From assembly GCF_008764295.1 (NCBI RefSeq), contig NZ_VTQX01000035.1, forward strand, positions 1-48,475: DNA of 48,475 bases. The letters are read 5' to 3'. The notes below the pieces were generated by a model. The model was not told where the DNA came from. It saw only the letters and a list, made by a program, of their open reading frames with translations, and made no database searches. Each line of letters opens with the position of its first letter. The first letter of the stretch is position 1. Source of the DNA: Bacillus methanolicus. Lineage in GTDB: Bacteria; Bacillota; Bacilli; Bacillales; Cytobacillaceae. The translations under genes and the position numbers were made by a program. Positions 14,757 to 22,799 of this stretch are shown here, in pieces.

Positions 14757-16916
14757 TTAATCGGCGGTATTCCGTGCAGATAACACAATGCCAGTCAGCA
14801 CAAAACAGACGCATGGAAGTGCTACACCATTACCCCACATTTTGTACTCAGCTGAATCGGAATGGGGGTTGTTAAGCCATTTAATAATTTGCTTTCTTGT
14901 TTTCGGCTTGCTACTCTTACCCATGATTTTGCGATGGGTTTCCCAAACCTCCGTCCAGAATGAGATTTCATCTTCTGTAGGATTTTCTGTACCAAGATCA
15001 TCGCACCAATTATCGGGAAAACCTTGCAATCTTGCACATTCCGTTGGTGTGAGCCTTCGAACAATATAGTCCGGCTCAACCAATCCGTTTTGATAGCCTG
15101 GATTGGTGCCATTGATAATCGTATTTGATGTGCCGTCCTGTCTGTAGCATTGACTTTCAGCTTTCATCTGAGGATAAAACGAAGCTGAGTGTGCCACTGC
15201 TCCAGGGCCTTTTGCTGTGAGCGTAGGTTGCTGTTCTTCATCTATAGAAGGTTTATACAGAGCGTTCTGTCCTTGATTAAAAGCCGCCCTATCAATACCG
15301 TAAGAAGGCTGAGTCACTACAGGAGCATCCTTATAATCTCTCGACAATAACGTTGGTGCTTTATCTTCTTCAACCTGTGCATAGGCTCCGGTAGTCATGG
15401 CATAGGCAACAGCATGGCGATCAGCGGTATTAAGCGTAAAAGAAACCTCTTCATCTATACCGCTTCCTTTGGGACCATTTTTATCCTCTCTTCCAATCAT
15501 CGAGCCTTGCAGAGCAACTACTGCAATACCACCTTGATTACATCCTGGATTTCCTCCATTAGCATCAATGGTTCGAGAAGTATCTGCTTCATATATACCG
15601 CTATGTGGATTGCTTGACTGCATGGAATTGCTTTTATCAGAACAGATGCCATATGCGGTAGGCACAAAAACAGTCTGATCATTATTGCATCCAAGAGTTG
15701 CAGACTTATCATCTTGTATCAATGCACCCTTACCACCGCCTTCACAGCCAGAGCGGATTTTTAATGTTTTAGGTGTATTCATAATAAGAGGTACATTCCC
15801 ACCGCCAGTTCCCATACGAGAGGTTAGCGTCTGTACTTTATTATCCTCCGAGAGTTTCACACGGCTATCAGTTGGATGGTTTTCAATGACAACAGCTGTT
15901 TGATTATCTCCCATGTTTGCACGAAGTGATCCACTTAAGTTTTCGTCAGTATGGCCACCAACTCGAGAAGCAGCACCCGGTTCAAAGGACATGACTGCAC
16001 CTGGGACAACACCTGCTCTAAGTGTAGGGGAACGTTCTTCCTCATATCCTACACTTCTGCTCTTGGCACTGTGTTCAGTACAAAATCCGCTTGACTGCAT
16101 TACGCAAGGCTGATGTCCATGTTCCTCTGCTCGAAGTGTTGCTGTAATATCCTTCGAAACAGACATCACTCTTCCGCCTTGGTCATTTAGGCAAGTTATG
16201 CTATCGCCTGTTTTTCCAGAGCGGTTTTTAGCATTTCCGGCAGTTCTTTGCCACGGGCTGCCGCTCGGCGTAAAATTCCTTGGCATGCCTTCGGACTCAA
16301 ATAGTATTTCTCCGGCACATCTGTCTGCAAAATCTGCGACAAGGTAGATTCTACGACGACGCTGGGGGACTCCGAAATATTGCGCATCGATAGTTCGGTA
16401 AGCCACACTCCATCCGTCTCCCATATAGATGTCAGCGTATGGCCATCGACCTTTTTCAGGTAAAGGCACCGAGGTGTTCGGCTCTTTGACGCTGATGACC
16501 GTTTCGAGGACTGCCTTGAAGTCTTCCCCTTTATTTGATGAGAATGCACCGGGGACATTTTCCCAGACTGCGTACCTTGGATATTGTCCATTGGTCTTAC
16601 ACCTCATTTCCTTGATAATTCGGATTGCTTCATAAAAAAGGACGGATTGCTCTCCGTCCAGACCAGCTCTTTTACCCGCCACACTCATATCCGTGCAGGG
16701 AGAGCCAAAGGTTATGATATCTACAGGCGGAAGCTCCGCGCCATTTAATTTGTTTATATCCCCATAATGCTTCATCTGAGGGATACGTTTAGTCGTAACC
16801 CGTATAGGAAACGGCTCAATTTCAGATGCCCATAAAGGTTCGATGCTGCAAAGCAAACCACCTAGAGGAAAACCTCCGCTCCCATCAAAAAGGGAACCAA
16901 GTGTCAATTTACTCAT
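14757..16916 (-). CDS. Phage DNA (cytosine-5) methyltransferase with a large repeat insert
   Basis: The enzyme is about 719 residues, well above the ~330-450 of simple m5C methyltransferases. Motif I is LGSLFDGSGGFPLGG (residues 6-20), the catalytic Cys lies in GSPCTDMSVAGKR (C74), and motif VIII is GVPQRRRRIYLVADF. The terminal motifs RRLTPTECARLQGFPDNW (IX) and WGNGVALPC (X) are also present. Between VIII and IX, where the target recognition domain normally sits, there are about 400 residues of degenerate repeats built on T-L/I-x(3-8)-G units (ITATLRAEEHG, SPTLRAG, VQTLTSRMGTGGG, SATLGCNN, APTLLSRDY, QPTLTAKGPG). The ATG at 16916 is better spaced from GGAGGTGA than the ATG at 16922. The gene overlaps the upstream methyltransferase gene. 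Confidence 0.92.
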   Translation of the reverse strand: MSKLTLGSLFDGSGGFPLGGLLCSIEPLWASEIEPFPIRVTTKRIPQMKHYGDINKLNGAELPPVDIITFGSPCTDMSVAGKRAGLDGEQSVLFYEAIRIIKEMRCKTNGQYPRYAVWENVPGAFSSNKGEDFKAVLETVISVKEPNTSVPLPEKGRWPYADIYMGDGWSVAYRTIDAQYFGVPQRRRRIYLVADFADRCAGEILFESEGMPRNFTPSGSPWQRTAGNAKNRSGKTGDSITCLNDQGGRVMSVSKDITATLRAEEHGHQPCVMQSSGFCTEHSAKSRSVGYEEERSPTLRAGVVPGAVMSFEPGAASRVGGHTDENLSGSLRANMGDNQTAVVIENHPTDSRVKLSEDNKVQTLTSRMGTGGGNVPLIMNTPKTLKIRSGCEGGGKGALIQDDKSATLGCNNDQTVFVPTAYGICSDKSNSMQSSNPHSGIYEADTSRTIDANGGNPGCNQGGIAVVALQGSMIGREDKNGPKGSGIDEEVSFTLNTADRHAVAYAMTTGAYAQVEEDKAPTLLSRDYKDAPVVTQPSYGIDRAAFNQGQNALYKPSIDEEQQPTLTAKGPGAVAHSASFYPQMKAESQCYRQDGTSNTIINGTNPGYQNGLVEPDYIVRRLTPTECARLQGFPDNWCDDLGTENPTEDEISFWTEVWETHRKIMGKSSKPKTRKQIIKWLNNPHSDSAEYKMWGNGVALPCVCFVLTGIVLSARNTAD

Positions 16917-18150
16917 CTGCATTCACCTCCGGTAGGTCACAATATCTGAATTTCGAACCATCTCTTAAAAGAAACACACCATCAGAATTTCCCACTTGCT
17001 CAATATACCTTTTTACAATGACATCACAGTACTTTTCATCCAGTTCAATGGTGTAGCAGATTCTATTTGTCTGCTCACAGGCAATCAGTGTACTTCCTGA
17101 ACCGCCGAAAGGATCGAGCACAATACAGTTACTAAGGCTTGAGTTCATAATGGGATATGCCACAAGTGCCACTGGTTTCATGGTTGGATGGTCGCCATTT
17201 TTCTTTGGTTTCTCAAACTCCCAGATGGTGGTCTGCTTGCGGTCTGAATACCAGAGATGCTTGCCTTTCTTTTTCCACCCAAAGAGAATAGGTTCATGCT
17301 GCCACTGATAAGGGGAGCGACCGAGAACAAGGGACTGCTTTTTCCAAATGCAAGTGCCAGAAAGATAAAATCCAGCATCAGAGAATGCTCTTCTAAAATT
17401 GAGTCCTTCGGTATCAGCATGGAACACATAAATAGAAGCGTCCTTTGCCATTACCGCTTCGGTATTTTGAAATGTCGCAAGCAGAAAATCATAGAACGCT
17501 TCGTTAGCCATGTTGTCATTTTTGATTTTTCCAGCAGTGCCTTCATAGTTAACATTATATGGAGGGTCCGTAACTACCAAATTAGCAGTTTTCCCATCCA
17601 TCAAGACATCAAAGGTGTCTTTCTTTGTACTGTCTCCGCAGACTAATCGATGCTGTCCAAGTAGCCAAATATCCCCTAAATGCGAAACAGCGGGCTTTTT
17701 CAGCTCGCTGTCTACATCGAAATCATCTTCTTTTATATTATCCTTAAGGGAATCCTTGAAAAGATCGTCTAATTCTTCTGGGTCAAAACCTGTGAGAGAT
17801 ACATCAAAGTCTGAAGCATTAAGGTCTGTAATGAGAAGTGCTAATTTGTCTTTATCCCAATCTCCGCTTATTTTATTTAGTGCAATGTTCAGCGCCTTCT
17901 CCTTTTGCTCATCCATTTCAACAACTACGCATTCTATCTCATCCATGCCCATACTCAGCAGGATTTTCAAACGCTGATGACCTCCGATGACTCTGCCTGT
18001 GGTCTTATTCCATATTACGGGTTCTACATATCCAAACTCCTCAAGGGAGCGTTTAAGTTTCTCATATTCCGGATCACCCGGTTTTAAATCCTTCCTTGGG
18101 TTATATTCAGCGGGGATGAGTTGTTTAGTTTTTATCTTCTCTATCAACAT
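16909..18150 (-). CDS. ParB-like plus N4/N6 DNA methyltransferase fusion
   Basis: The product of about 413 residues combines an N-terminal ParB/sulfiredoxin-like domain (IPAEYNPRKDLKPGD, GYVEPVIWNKTTGRVIGGHQR) with a C-terminal DNA methyltransferase. The catalytic motif is TDPPYNVNYEG, and the SAM-binding motif DPFGGSGSTLIACE comes later. This is the beta-class order, seen in N6-adenine or N4-cytosine enzymes. The fusion is widespread in phages. The ATG at 18150 follows AAGGCGGTGG. Its start lies inside the end of the SAM synthetase gene (26-bp overlap), and its end overlaps the m5C gene, so the three form one translational unit. Confidence 0.9.
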   Translation of the reverse strand: MLIEKIKTKQLIPAEYNPRKDLKPGDPEYEKLKRSLEEFGYVEPVIWNKTTGRVIGGHQRLKILLSMGMDEIECVVVEMDEQKEKALNIALNKISGDWDKDKLALLITDLNASDFDVSLTGFDPEELDDLFKDSLKDNIKEDDFDVDSELKKPAVSHLGDIWLLGQHRLVCGDSTKKDTFDVLMDGKTANLVVTDPPYNVNYEGTAGKIKNDNMANEAFYDFLLATFQNTEAVMAKDASIYVFHADTEGLNFRRAFSDAGFYLSGTCIWKKQSLVLGRSPYQWQHEPILFGWKKKGKHLWYSDRKQTTIWEFEKPKKNGDHPTMKPVALVAYPIMNSSLSNCIVLDPFGGSGSTLIACEQTNRICYTIELDEKYCDVIVKRYIEQVGNSDGVFLLRDGSKFRYCDLPEVNADE

Positions 18151-19306
18151 ACTTTTCCACCGCCTTTCTAAATTCACTATAGTTATTTACATCTTCCCAC
18201 GGAAACAGACAACTATTAAAGTGACCATAAACTGCTGTATCAGAATAAATCACATTCCTTAGACGCAACTTCTCAATGATTGCCGCAGGTCTTAAGTTGA
18301 AAACCTCCTGTGCAGCAAGAGTTAATATTTCGTCAGAAACAATACCCGTGCCAAGGGTATTTACAGAAAAGGCTACAGGATTTGCCTTACCAATGGCATA
18401 GGAAATAGCCACTTCACATTTCTCAGCAAAATCACACCACATGATATGTTTAGCAATATACCGAGCCATATAAGCACCGCTTCGGTCAACTTTTGTGGGA
18501 TCTTTCCCGCATAGTGCTCCGCCACCATGTGATGCAAGTCCGCCATAAGTGTCCACCATGATCTTTCTTCCAGTTAAACCTGTATCTGCAGCAGGTCCAC
18601 CTAATACAAACTGGCCAGATGGATTGATAAGAATTTCTGTTTCATCATCAAAAGGAAAATCCTCAAAACACTGCCATAACACATTATTTAAAATATCGGA
18701 TTTTAGCTCTTCCTGAGTTTTATTCTTTTTATGCTGAACTGACACTACAATGGTTTTAACTCTCACTGGAACATCATCATCATACTCAATCGTTACCTGT
18801 GCTTTTCCATCGGGAAGGATACCTTTAATCAGCTTACCTTTTCTTGCCTCATCTAGTCTCTTTACAATTCGATGAGATAAGACAAGGGGAAGAGGAAGCA
18901 TTTCTCTAGTTTCTTTAGTGGCATAGCCATACATAGTCCCTTGATCACCAGCACCGATAGAACAATATTGTTCGTTTATACCATTTCGTGCTTCTAGTGC
19001 AGTATTCACCCCAGATGCAATATCAGAACTCTGATTGTGTACATATACATAAATTAAAAATTTCAAAGGTTTATAACCTAGTTCTTTTAGCACATTCTTA
19101 ACAATGCTTCTGATATCAATTTTCTCGCTGCAGGAGATCTCGCCCGCCACGATAATTTTCCCTTTAGTAGCCATAACCTCACACGCTACGCGTGACGCTT
19201 TATCTCTTCTAAAGCATTCATCCAAAATATTATCAGCAATAATATCGCACAGTTTATCAGGATGTCCTGCACATACACTTTCTGCTGTTAAATATCTCTT
19301 ACTCAT
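18125..19306 (-). CDS. metK: Phage-borne S-adenosylmethionine synthetase
   Basis: The 393-residue, full-length methionine adenosyltransferase makes SAM from ATP and methionine. The signatures are intact: GHPDKLCD near the N-terminus, GAGDQGTMYGYAT, and the P-loop-like GGGALCGKDPTKVDRSGAY. It lies inside the phage module, between TerS and two SAM-dependent DNA methyltransferases, and overlaps the next gene. The obvious inference is that it supplies SAM locally for phage DNA methylation; a Bacillus host should have its own metK elsewhere. The ATG at 19306 has AAGGAGA at good spacing and avoids overlap with terS. Confidence 0.92.
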   Translation of the reverse strand: MSKRYLTAESVCAGHPDKLCDIIADNILDECFRRDKASRVACEVMATKGKIIVAGEISCSEKIDIRSIVKNVLKELGYKPLKFLIYVYVHNQSSDIASGVNTALEARNGINEQYCSIGAGDQGTMYGYATKETREMLPLPLVLSHRIVKRLDEARKGKLIKGILPDGKAQVTIEYDDDVPVRVKTIVVSVQHKKNKTQEELKSDILNNVLWQCFEDFPFDDETEILINPSGQFVLGGPAADTGLTGRKIMVDTYGGLASHGGGALCGKDPTKVDRSGAYMARYIAKHIMWCDFAEKCEVAISYAIGKANPVAFSVNTLGTGIVSDEILTLAAQEVFNLRPAAIIEKLRLRNVIYSDTAVYGHFNSCLFPWEDVNNYSEFRKAVEKYVDREDKN

Positions 19307-19323
19307 CTCACATCTCCTTATCA

Positions 19324-19875
19324 TTATTTACCTCTACGGGCAGTCAACAGTCGTTCCATTACATCATCCTGTGGATTTGCACCGGAATACTCTGTCGCAC
19401 AGTTTTCACGAACGATCTGATATATTTCCATCCAGAGTCTGTTGGTTTGGCTCATAAAATTATGGCTCATGGAAACGTATGGACTTTGGATAGCGTTGCC
19501 AGTAGTTGGATGTTTAGCAAGAAAACCAAACTCACTTATTGCTTCCTCACACTGTATCCACCTAGCAGCACTCATGGCATATCTTTCTAATAGCTGTGGT
19601 AGAACTAGATGTGCACACCCTCGCTCCTCAAGCCATTTCCACGTAAGCTCATAAATTTCGCTAGCTACTAAGGTTTTACCATCCTTTTGTACTGCTGAAA
19701 GCATAGCCCTTGGCTGTGGCATCTCCTGCCCTTGAAGTTCTGCGGTATTTTTAAATTCAATAACTTCCAGTTTTCTTTTTCCGGGATTTCCCTCAGCAAT
19801 TTTATCTATAAGTGCTTTCTTTTTCTGGCCAGATCCAATACGGGCACCACCTCGATTTGTACCATCTTTGGCCAT
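19324..19875 (-). CDS. P27-family phage terminase small subunit (TerS)
   Basis: The 183-residue product fits the P27-type TerS family: a basic N-terminus with GGARIGSGQKKK, the GNPGKRKLEV linker, and a helical body (LLERYAMSAARWIQCEEAI, NRLWMEIYQIVREN). TerS recognises the packaging site and directs TerL. It follows the HNH gene and a conserved-looking 113-bp gap that may be cos. Unusually, terL is seven genes away, with SAM synthetase, methyltransferases and the amidoligase cassette in between. Confidence 0.9.
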   Translation of the reverse strand: MAKDGTNRGGARIGSGQKKKALIDKIAEGNPGKRKLEVIEFKNTAELQGQEMPQPRAMLSAVQKDGKTLVASEIYELTWKWLEERGCAHLVLPQLLERYAMSAARWIQCEEAISEFGFLAKHPTTGNAIQSPYVSMSHNFMSQTNRLWMEIYQIVRENCATEYSGANPQDDVMERLLTARRGK

Positions 19876-19988
19876 TAACTCACCTCATTTCTTATTAAGG
19901 GGGTATTACCCCGTTTGAAACTGCGACTTTTTGCACGAAGCCCCACGCCCGTTGACCGTTTAAAAAGCTGTAGAGATTTGACTCCCCC
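19876..19988 (-). other. Candidate cos/packaging site between HNH and TerS genes
   Basis: This 113-bp non-coding gap is G/C-rich for the region and structured. The minus strand contains GGGGGGAGTC, the G-rich stretch ACGGGCGTGGGGC, and a small inverted repeat GGGGTAATACCCC. Its position between HNH and terS matches the cos regions of HK97-like phages in which HNH proteins aid cos cleavage. Staggered cut sites cannot be assigned by eye. Confidence 0.45.
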
Positions 19989-20348
19989 CTACCGGGATGG
20001 CCAACGGTCTCCATCTCTTGCTGTGATAGCTGAGTGACAAGGAGTACAAAGAGCCATTAGGTTGCTTTCATCGTGTGTCCCACCTCGTGCCAAGGGGAGG
20101 ATATGATGCACTTCAGTTGCTGGTGTCAGCTTTCCTTGTCTTTTACACTCTTCACATAGTGGATGGACTGCAATGTAACGGTCACGTATTCTTTTCCATG
20201 CACGACCGTAACGCTTCCTCGTTTCAGGATCTCTCTGATATTTTTCATAACGAGAAGCTTCCTTTTTGGCATGCTCCGGACAAAAACGTCCATCTGTCAG
20301 TTCCGGACAACCAGGAGAAGAACATGGTCGTTTTGGTTTCTTTGGCAT
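19989..20348 (-). CDS. Phage HNH endonuclease
   Basis: The 119-residue product has an N-terminal zinc knuckle (CSSPGCPELTDGRFCPEH) and a C-terminal HNH domain. LCEECKRQG and ALCTPCH supply the second zinc site, and EVHHILPLARGG with the ESNLMALC region the catalytic His-Asn-His set. In phages with this gene order, HNH proteins cooperate with terminase at cos. The ATG at 20348, preceded by GGAGGTACGAA, is preferred over the upstream in-frame start, which would pass through a terminator hairpin. Confidence 0.92.
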   Translation of the reverse strand: MPKKPKRPCSSPGCPELTDGRFCPEHAKKEASRYEKYQRDPETRKRYGRAWKRIRDRYIAVHPLCEECKRQGKLTPATEVHHILPLARGGTHDESNLMALCTPCHSAITARDGDRWPSR

Positions 20349-20370
20349 TTCGTACCTCCTTTGGACATGC

Positions 20371-20401
20371 AAAAAGCCCCCGCGGTATTTCCACGAAGGC
20401 T
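20371..20401 (-). terminator. Rho-independent terminator before the HNH gene
   Basis: On the minus strand AGCCTTCGTGG pairs throughout its 11 positions (with G-U wobbles) with CCGCGGGGGCT and is followed by TTTTTGC. It would end the early/replication transcript before the packaging genes. Confidence 0.8.
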
Positions 20402-20467
20402 CTCTACAATTTTTCACAATACCATTGTATTATGGATTTCTAATAAAATCATCCATGATATTACTCA

Positions 20468-20926
20468 TTACTTTCCATAGAGTAGTAGCGCAAGATGCTG
20501 AAGCGCTCGATTCTTTTTGTTGTATGCAGAAGAACGTTCAATATTAAAGTGATCACAAATGTTATACACTGCATCAATCTGCTTTTGTTCATCATCCAAA
20601 TAAAACTCCTTTAACACATACTGCTCATCTTCTGTTAAAGCATCCCATGCCGGTTGAAACCAGTCCATGTATTCCAGTGCTTGACGATAACGTTCTTTCA
20701 ATACATCAATTTCATTGATGCAGGCAATGAGCCTTTTCTCTCCAGCTTTTGGATCATGGGTCGATGGCATGCCATTGATAACTGGGGAAGCTGGGGAACT
20801 CATTTCTTCGTTGAGGGTTGCAATGTCCTCATCGGTATGTTCTATGATGTACTTCATACTGCTGTAATCTTTTAGGGCGTTAATTGCCGCTGCTCTTTTA
20901 TCTAAATATTGCCAGACAATGTTCAT
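20468..20926 (-). CDS. DUF1492/ArpU-like phage sigma-related regulator
   Basis: The 152-residue product has a helical N-terminal part and a C-terminal region resembling sigma-70 region 4 (LTEDEQYVLKEFYLDD, then AVYNICDHFNIERSSAYNKKNRALQHLALLL). It fits the DUF1492/ArpU/RinA-type late regulators of Firmicute phages, which usually sit just before the HNH/terminase genes. It may activate packaging and head genes; with the terminator at 20371 this is a sensible control point. The start follows AGGAGGTCTG. Confidence 0.8.
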   Translation of the reverse strand: MNIVWQYLDKRAAAINALKDYSSMKYIIEHTDEDIATLNEEMSSPASPVINGMPSTHDPKAGEKRLIACINEIDVLKERYRQALEYMDWFQPAWDALTEDEQYVLKEFYLDDEQKQIDAVYNICDHFNIERSSAYNKKNRALQHLALLLYGK

Positions 20927-20930
20927 TTTA

Positions 20931-22280
20931 TCAGACCTCCTTTAGTGTAGCTTTAACCGCATCTATCAGTGCGGATTGAGTATTGTTTTTATCATTTAGG
21001 GCTTTCATTACACGTTCATCAATGGTGCCTTTGGAAATCAAGTGATGAATCACTACCGTTTCTTTTTGTCCTTGCCGCCAAAGACGGGCGTTGGTTTGCT
21101 GATAAAGCTCTAGGCTCCAAGTTAGACCAAACCATACAAGAGTTGAACCTCCAGCTTGCAAGTTCAGTCCATGGCCTGCTGATGCTGGATGGATAGCTGC
21201 AATAGAGATTTCTCCATCATTCCACCTCTTAATAGAATCGCTAGTGGATAACACCTCAACCTCAAAGCGCTTTTGTATTCGAGATAAATCATGCTTAAAC
21301 CAATAAGCAATTAGAACTGGCTTGCCATTAGCAGCTTCGATTAAGTCTTCCAGTGCATCCAGCTTACGGTCATGTATATAAAGTACTGTACCTTGATCAT
21401 CATAGACTGCTCCGTTGGCCATCTGTAAGAGTTTCCCCGAAAGAGCTGCTGCATTGGCTGCAGTAATTTCCTCGCCTTTAACCGTTGCAATTAAATCACG
21501 CTTCATAACGTCAAGGATTTTCATTTCTTTTTCAGATAGCTTTACATCTACTTCGTTTATAACCAGCTCAGGCAGCTTCAGGTAGTCTGTCCCTTTCATG
21601 CTAATAGTGATGTCAGATATTAGCCTATAAATTGCTTCTTCTGCTCCCGGTTTTGGCTTGTAGGAGAAGATCACTTGTTGATTACGTTTATCTGGTACAA
21701 AGTAATCCTCTCGATATCTGCCAATAAACCTGCCTAATCGCTGCCCCATATCTAATAAGCGATACTGTGCCCACAAATCCATCAATCCATTGGAGGATGG
21801 GGTTCCAGTAAGTCCTACTATCCTATTTACCTTTGGCCTAACTCTCATTAAGCTTTTAAATCTCTTGGCTTGATGAGATTTAAAAGAGGACAGCTCATCA
21901 ATTACCACCATATCAAAATCAAAGGGAATTCCACTTCTTGAAATTAGCCATTCCACATTTTCTCGATTGATAATGTAGACTTGAGCTCTTTTCATAAGGG
22001 CTGTTTTTCTCTGAACCTCCGAACCAACTGCTACGGTGTATTTAAGCCCCTTTAGGTGATCCCACTTTTCAATCTCTGCAGGCCATGTATCTCTCGCTAC
22101 TCGAAGTGGTGCAATAACCAGAACCTTACGAACGAGAAAACTATCCAGTGTTAAATCAAAGATAGCAGTTAAGGTTATGACACTCTTACCTAATCCCATA
22201 TCTAAGAGCACTGCTGCTATAGGATGATTGAGGATATACTCAGTGGCATAAACCTGATATTCATGAGGCTTGTATTTCAC
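20931..22280 (-). CDS. SNF2-family phage DNA helicase
   Basis: The protein is a superfamily 2 translocase of about 449 residues. Walker A is LLDMGLGKSVITL (residues ~25-37), the DEAD-like box is VVIDELSSFKS, and motif III is GLTGTPSSNG. The C-terminal half carries HGLNLQAGGSTLVWFGL and QQTNARLWRQGQ (motifs V-VI). A GTG at 22280 preceded by GGAGGG is preferred over the TTG at 22295, which sits inside the ribosome binding site. The gene overlaps the VRR-NUC gene, a pairing common in Firmicute phages and suggestive of a replication or recombination role. Confidence 0.92.
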   Translation of the reverse strand: MKYKPHEYQVYATEYILNHPIAAVLLDMGLGKSVITLTAIFDLTLDSFLVRKVLVIAPLRVARDTWPAEIEKWDHLKGLKYTVAVGSEVQRKTALMKRAQVYIINRENVEWLISRSGIPFDFDMVVIDELSSFKSHQAKRFKSLMRVRPKVNRIVGLTGTPSSNGLMDLWAQYRLLDMGQRLGRFIGRYREDYFVPDKRNQQVIFSYKPKPGAEEAIYRLISDITISMKGTDYLKLPELVINEVDVKLSEKEMKILDVMKRDLIATVKGEEITAANAAALSGKLLQMANGAVYDDQGTVLYIHDRKLDALEDLIEAANGKPVLIAYWFKHDLSRIQKRFEVEVLSTSDSIKRWNDGEISIAAIHPASAGHGLNLQAGGSTLVWFGLTWSLELYQQTNARLWRQGQKETVVIHHLISKGTIDERVMKALNDKNNTQSALIDAVKATLKEV

Positions 22281-22542
22281 GAAGTATCCCTCCAATCTGT
22301 TCTATATGATCCAGGCAGAACACCAAAAAACCAAGTGCTTCTAACTGTCTTTTTCGCTTTTCCTGTAGAGGCCTTAAGGTTTTACCTGGTGCTTTTACCT
22401 CAACAAAGGCGATTTTTCTACCCGGTAAAAGAATCAATCTGTCTGGCATTCCATCAAAACCTGGTGATACAATTTTCAGTGCAATACCACCTATATCTTT
22501 CACTTCTTTTACCAGTTGCTGTTCAATCTTTTTTTCTCTCAT
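22261..22542 (-). CDS. VRR-NUC domain nuclease
   Basis: The 93-residue stand-alone VRR-NUC domain has IEQQLVKEVKDIGGIALKI at the start, then PGFDGMPDRLILLPG and AFVEVKAPG, which supply the PD-(D/E)XK-type catalytic Asp, Glu and Lys. Such nucleases act on branched or ended DNA. Its end overlaps the SNF2 helicase start. The ribosome binding site is GGAGG. The upstream gap holds the candidate replication origin. Confidence 0.9.
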   Translation of the reverse strand: MREKKIEQQLVKEVKDIGGIALKIVSPGFDGMPDRLILLPGRKIAFVEVKAPGKTLRPLQEKRKRQLEALGFLVFCLDHIEQIGGILREIQAS

Positions 22543-22582
22543 ATATCCTCCATGTTCCCTAAATCCAAAAAGTCTCTATACG

Positions 22583-22791
22583 CGCGTATATACGCGTCTG
22601 CATGCGATTTCTTATTTATATCTTTATAATTATTTTTAATAATAACTTTTGGAACAATGGAACAGAGGTTATAAAGTAGCCTACTTTACAAGGGGCTGCC
22701 GCCTGTTCCGATGAGGTGTACCAAATGACCATTTTTGTTTCACCGGAACAGGTAAAATTTGTTCCAGAGAAAAAATTGTTCCATGTGTTCC
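22583..22791. other. Candidate phage replication origin with TGTTCC repeats
   Basis: The 257-bp gap between the VapE and VRR-NUC genes contains a perfect 14-bp palindrome CGCGTATATACGCG (22583-22596) and an AT-rich tract (about 22608-22650). A 17-bp dyad TAAAGTAGCCTACTTTA (22672-22688) follows. Seven TGTTCC/GGAACA hexamers, in both orientations, begin at 22651, 22659, 22704, 22745, 22760, 22777 and 22786. Iterons next to an AT-rich region beside a VapE-type replication gene resemble origins of phages and satellites. The function is inferred. Confidence 0.5.
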
Positions 22792-22799
22792 AAACTAAA

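Noticed and set aside
14788..16635. Several long open frames antisense or out of frame inside the cytosine methyltransferase gene.
   Set aside because: They have no ribosome binding sites or recognisable domains. The reverse frames follow from the repeat-rich insert, and the sense-strand enzyme motifs are clear.
20430..20468. A 12-codon ORF (MSNIMDDFIRNP) overlapping the stop of the DUF1492-like gene.
   Set aside because: It is too short to support as a gene. It may be a remnant, but nothing distinguishes it from chance except the TAATG overlap.
22583..22596. CGCGTATATACGCG considered as part of a CRISPR-like or insertion sequence repeat.
   Set aside because: It occurs once here with no spacers or transposase nearby, so it fits better as part of the candidate origin.
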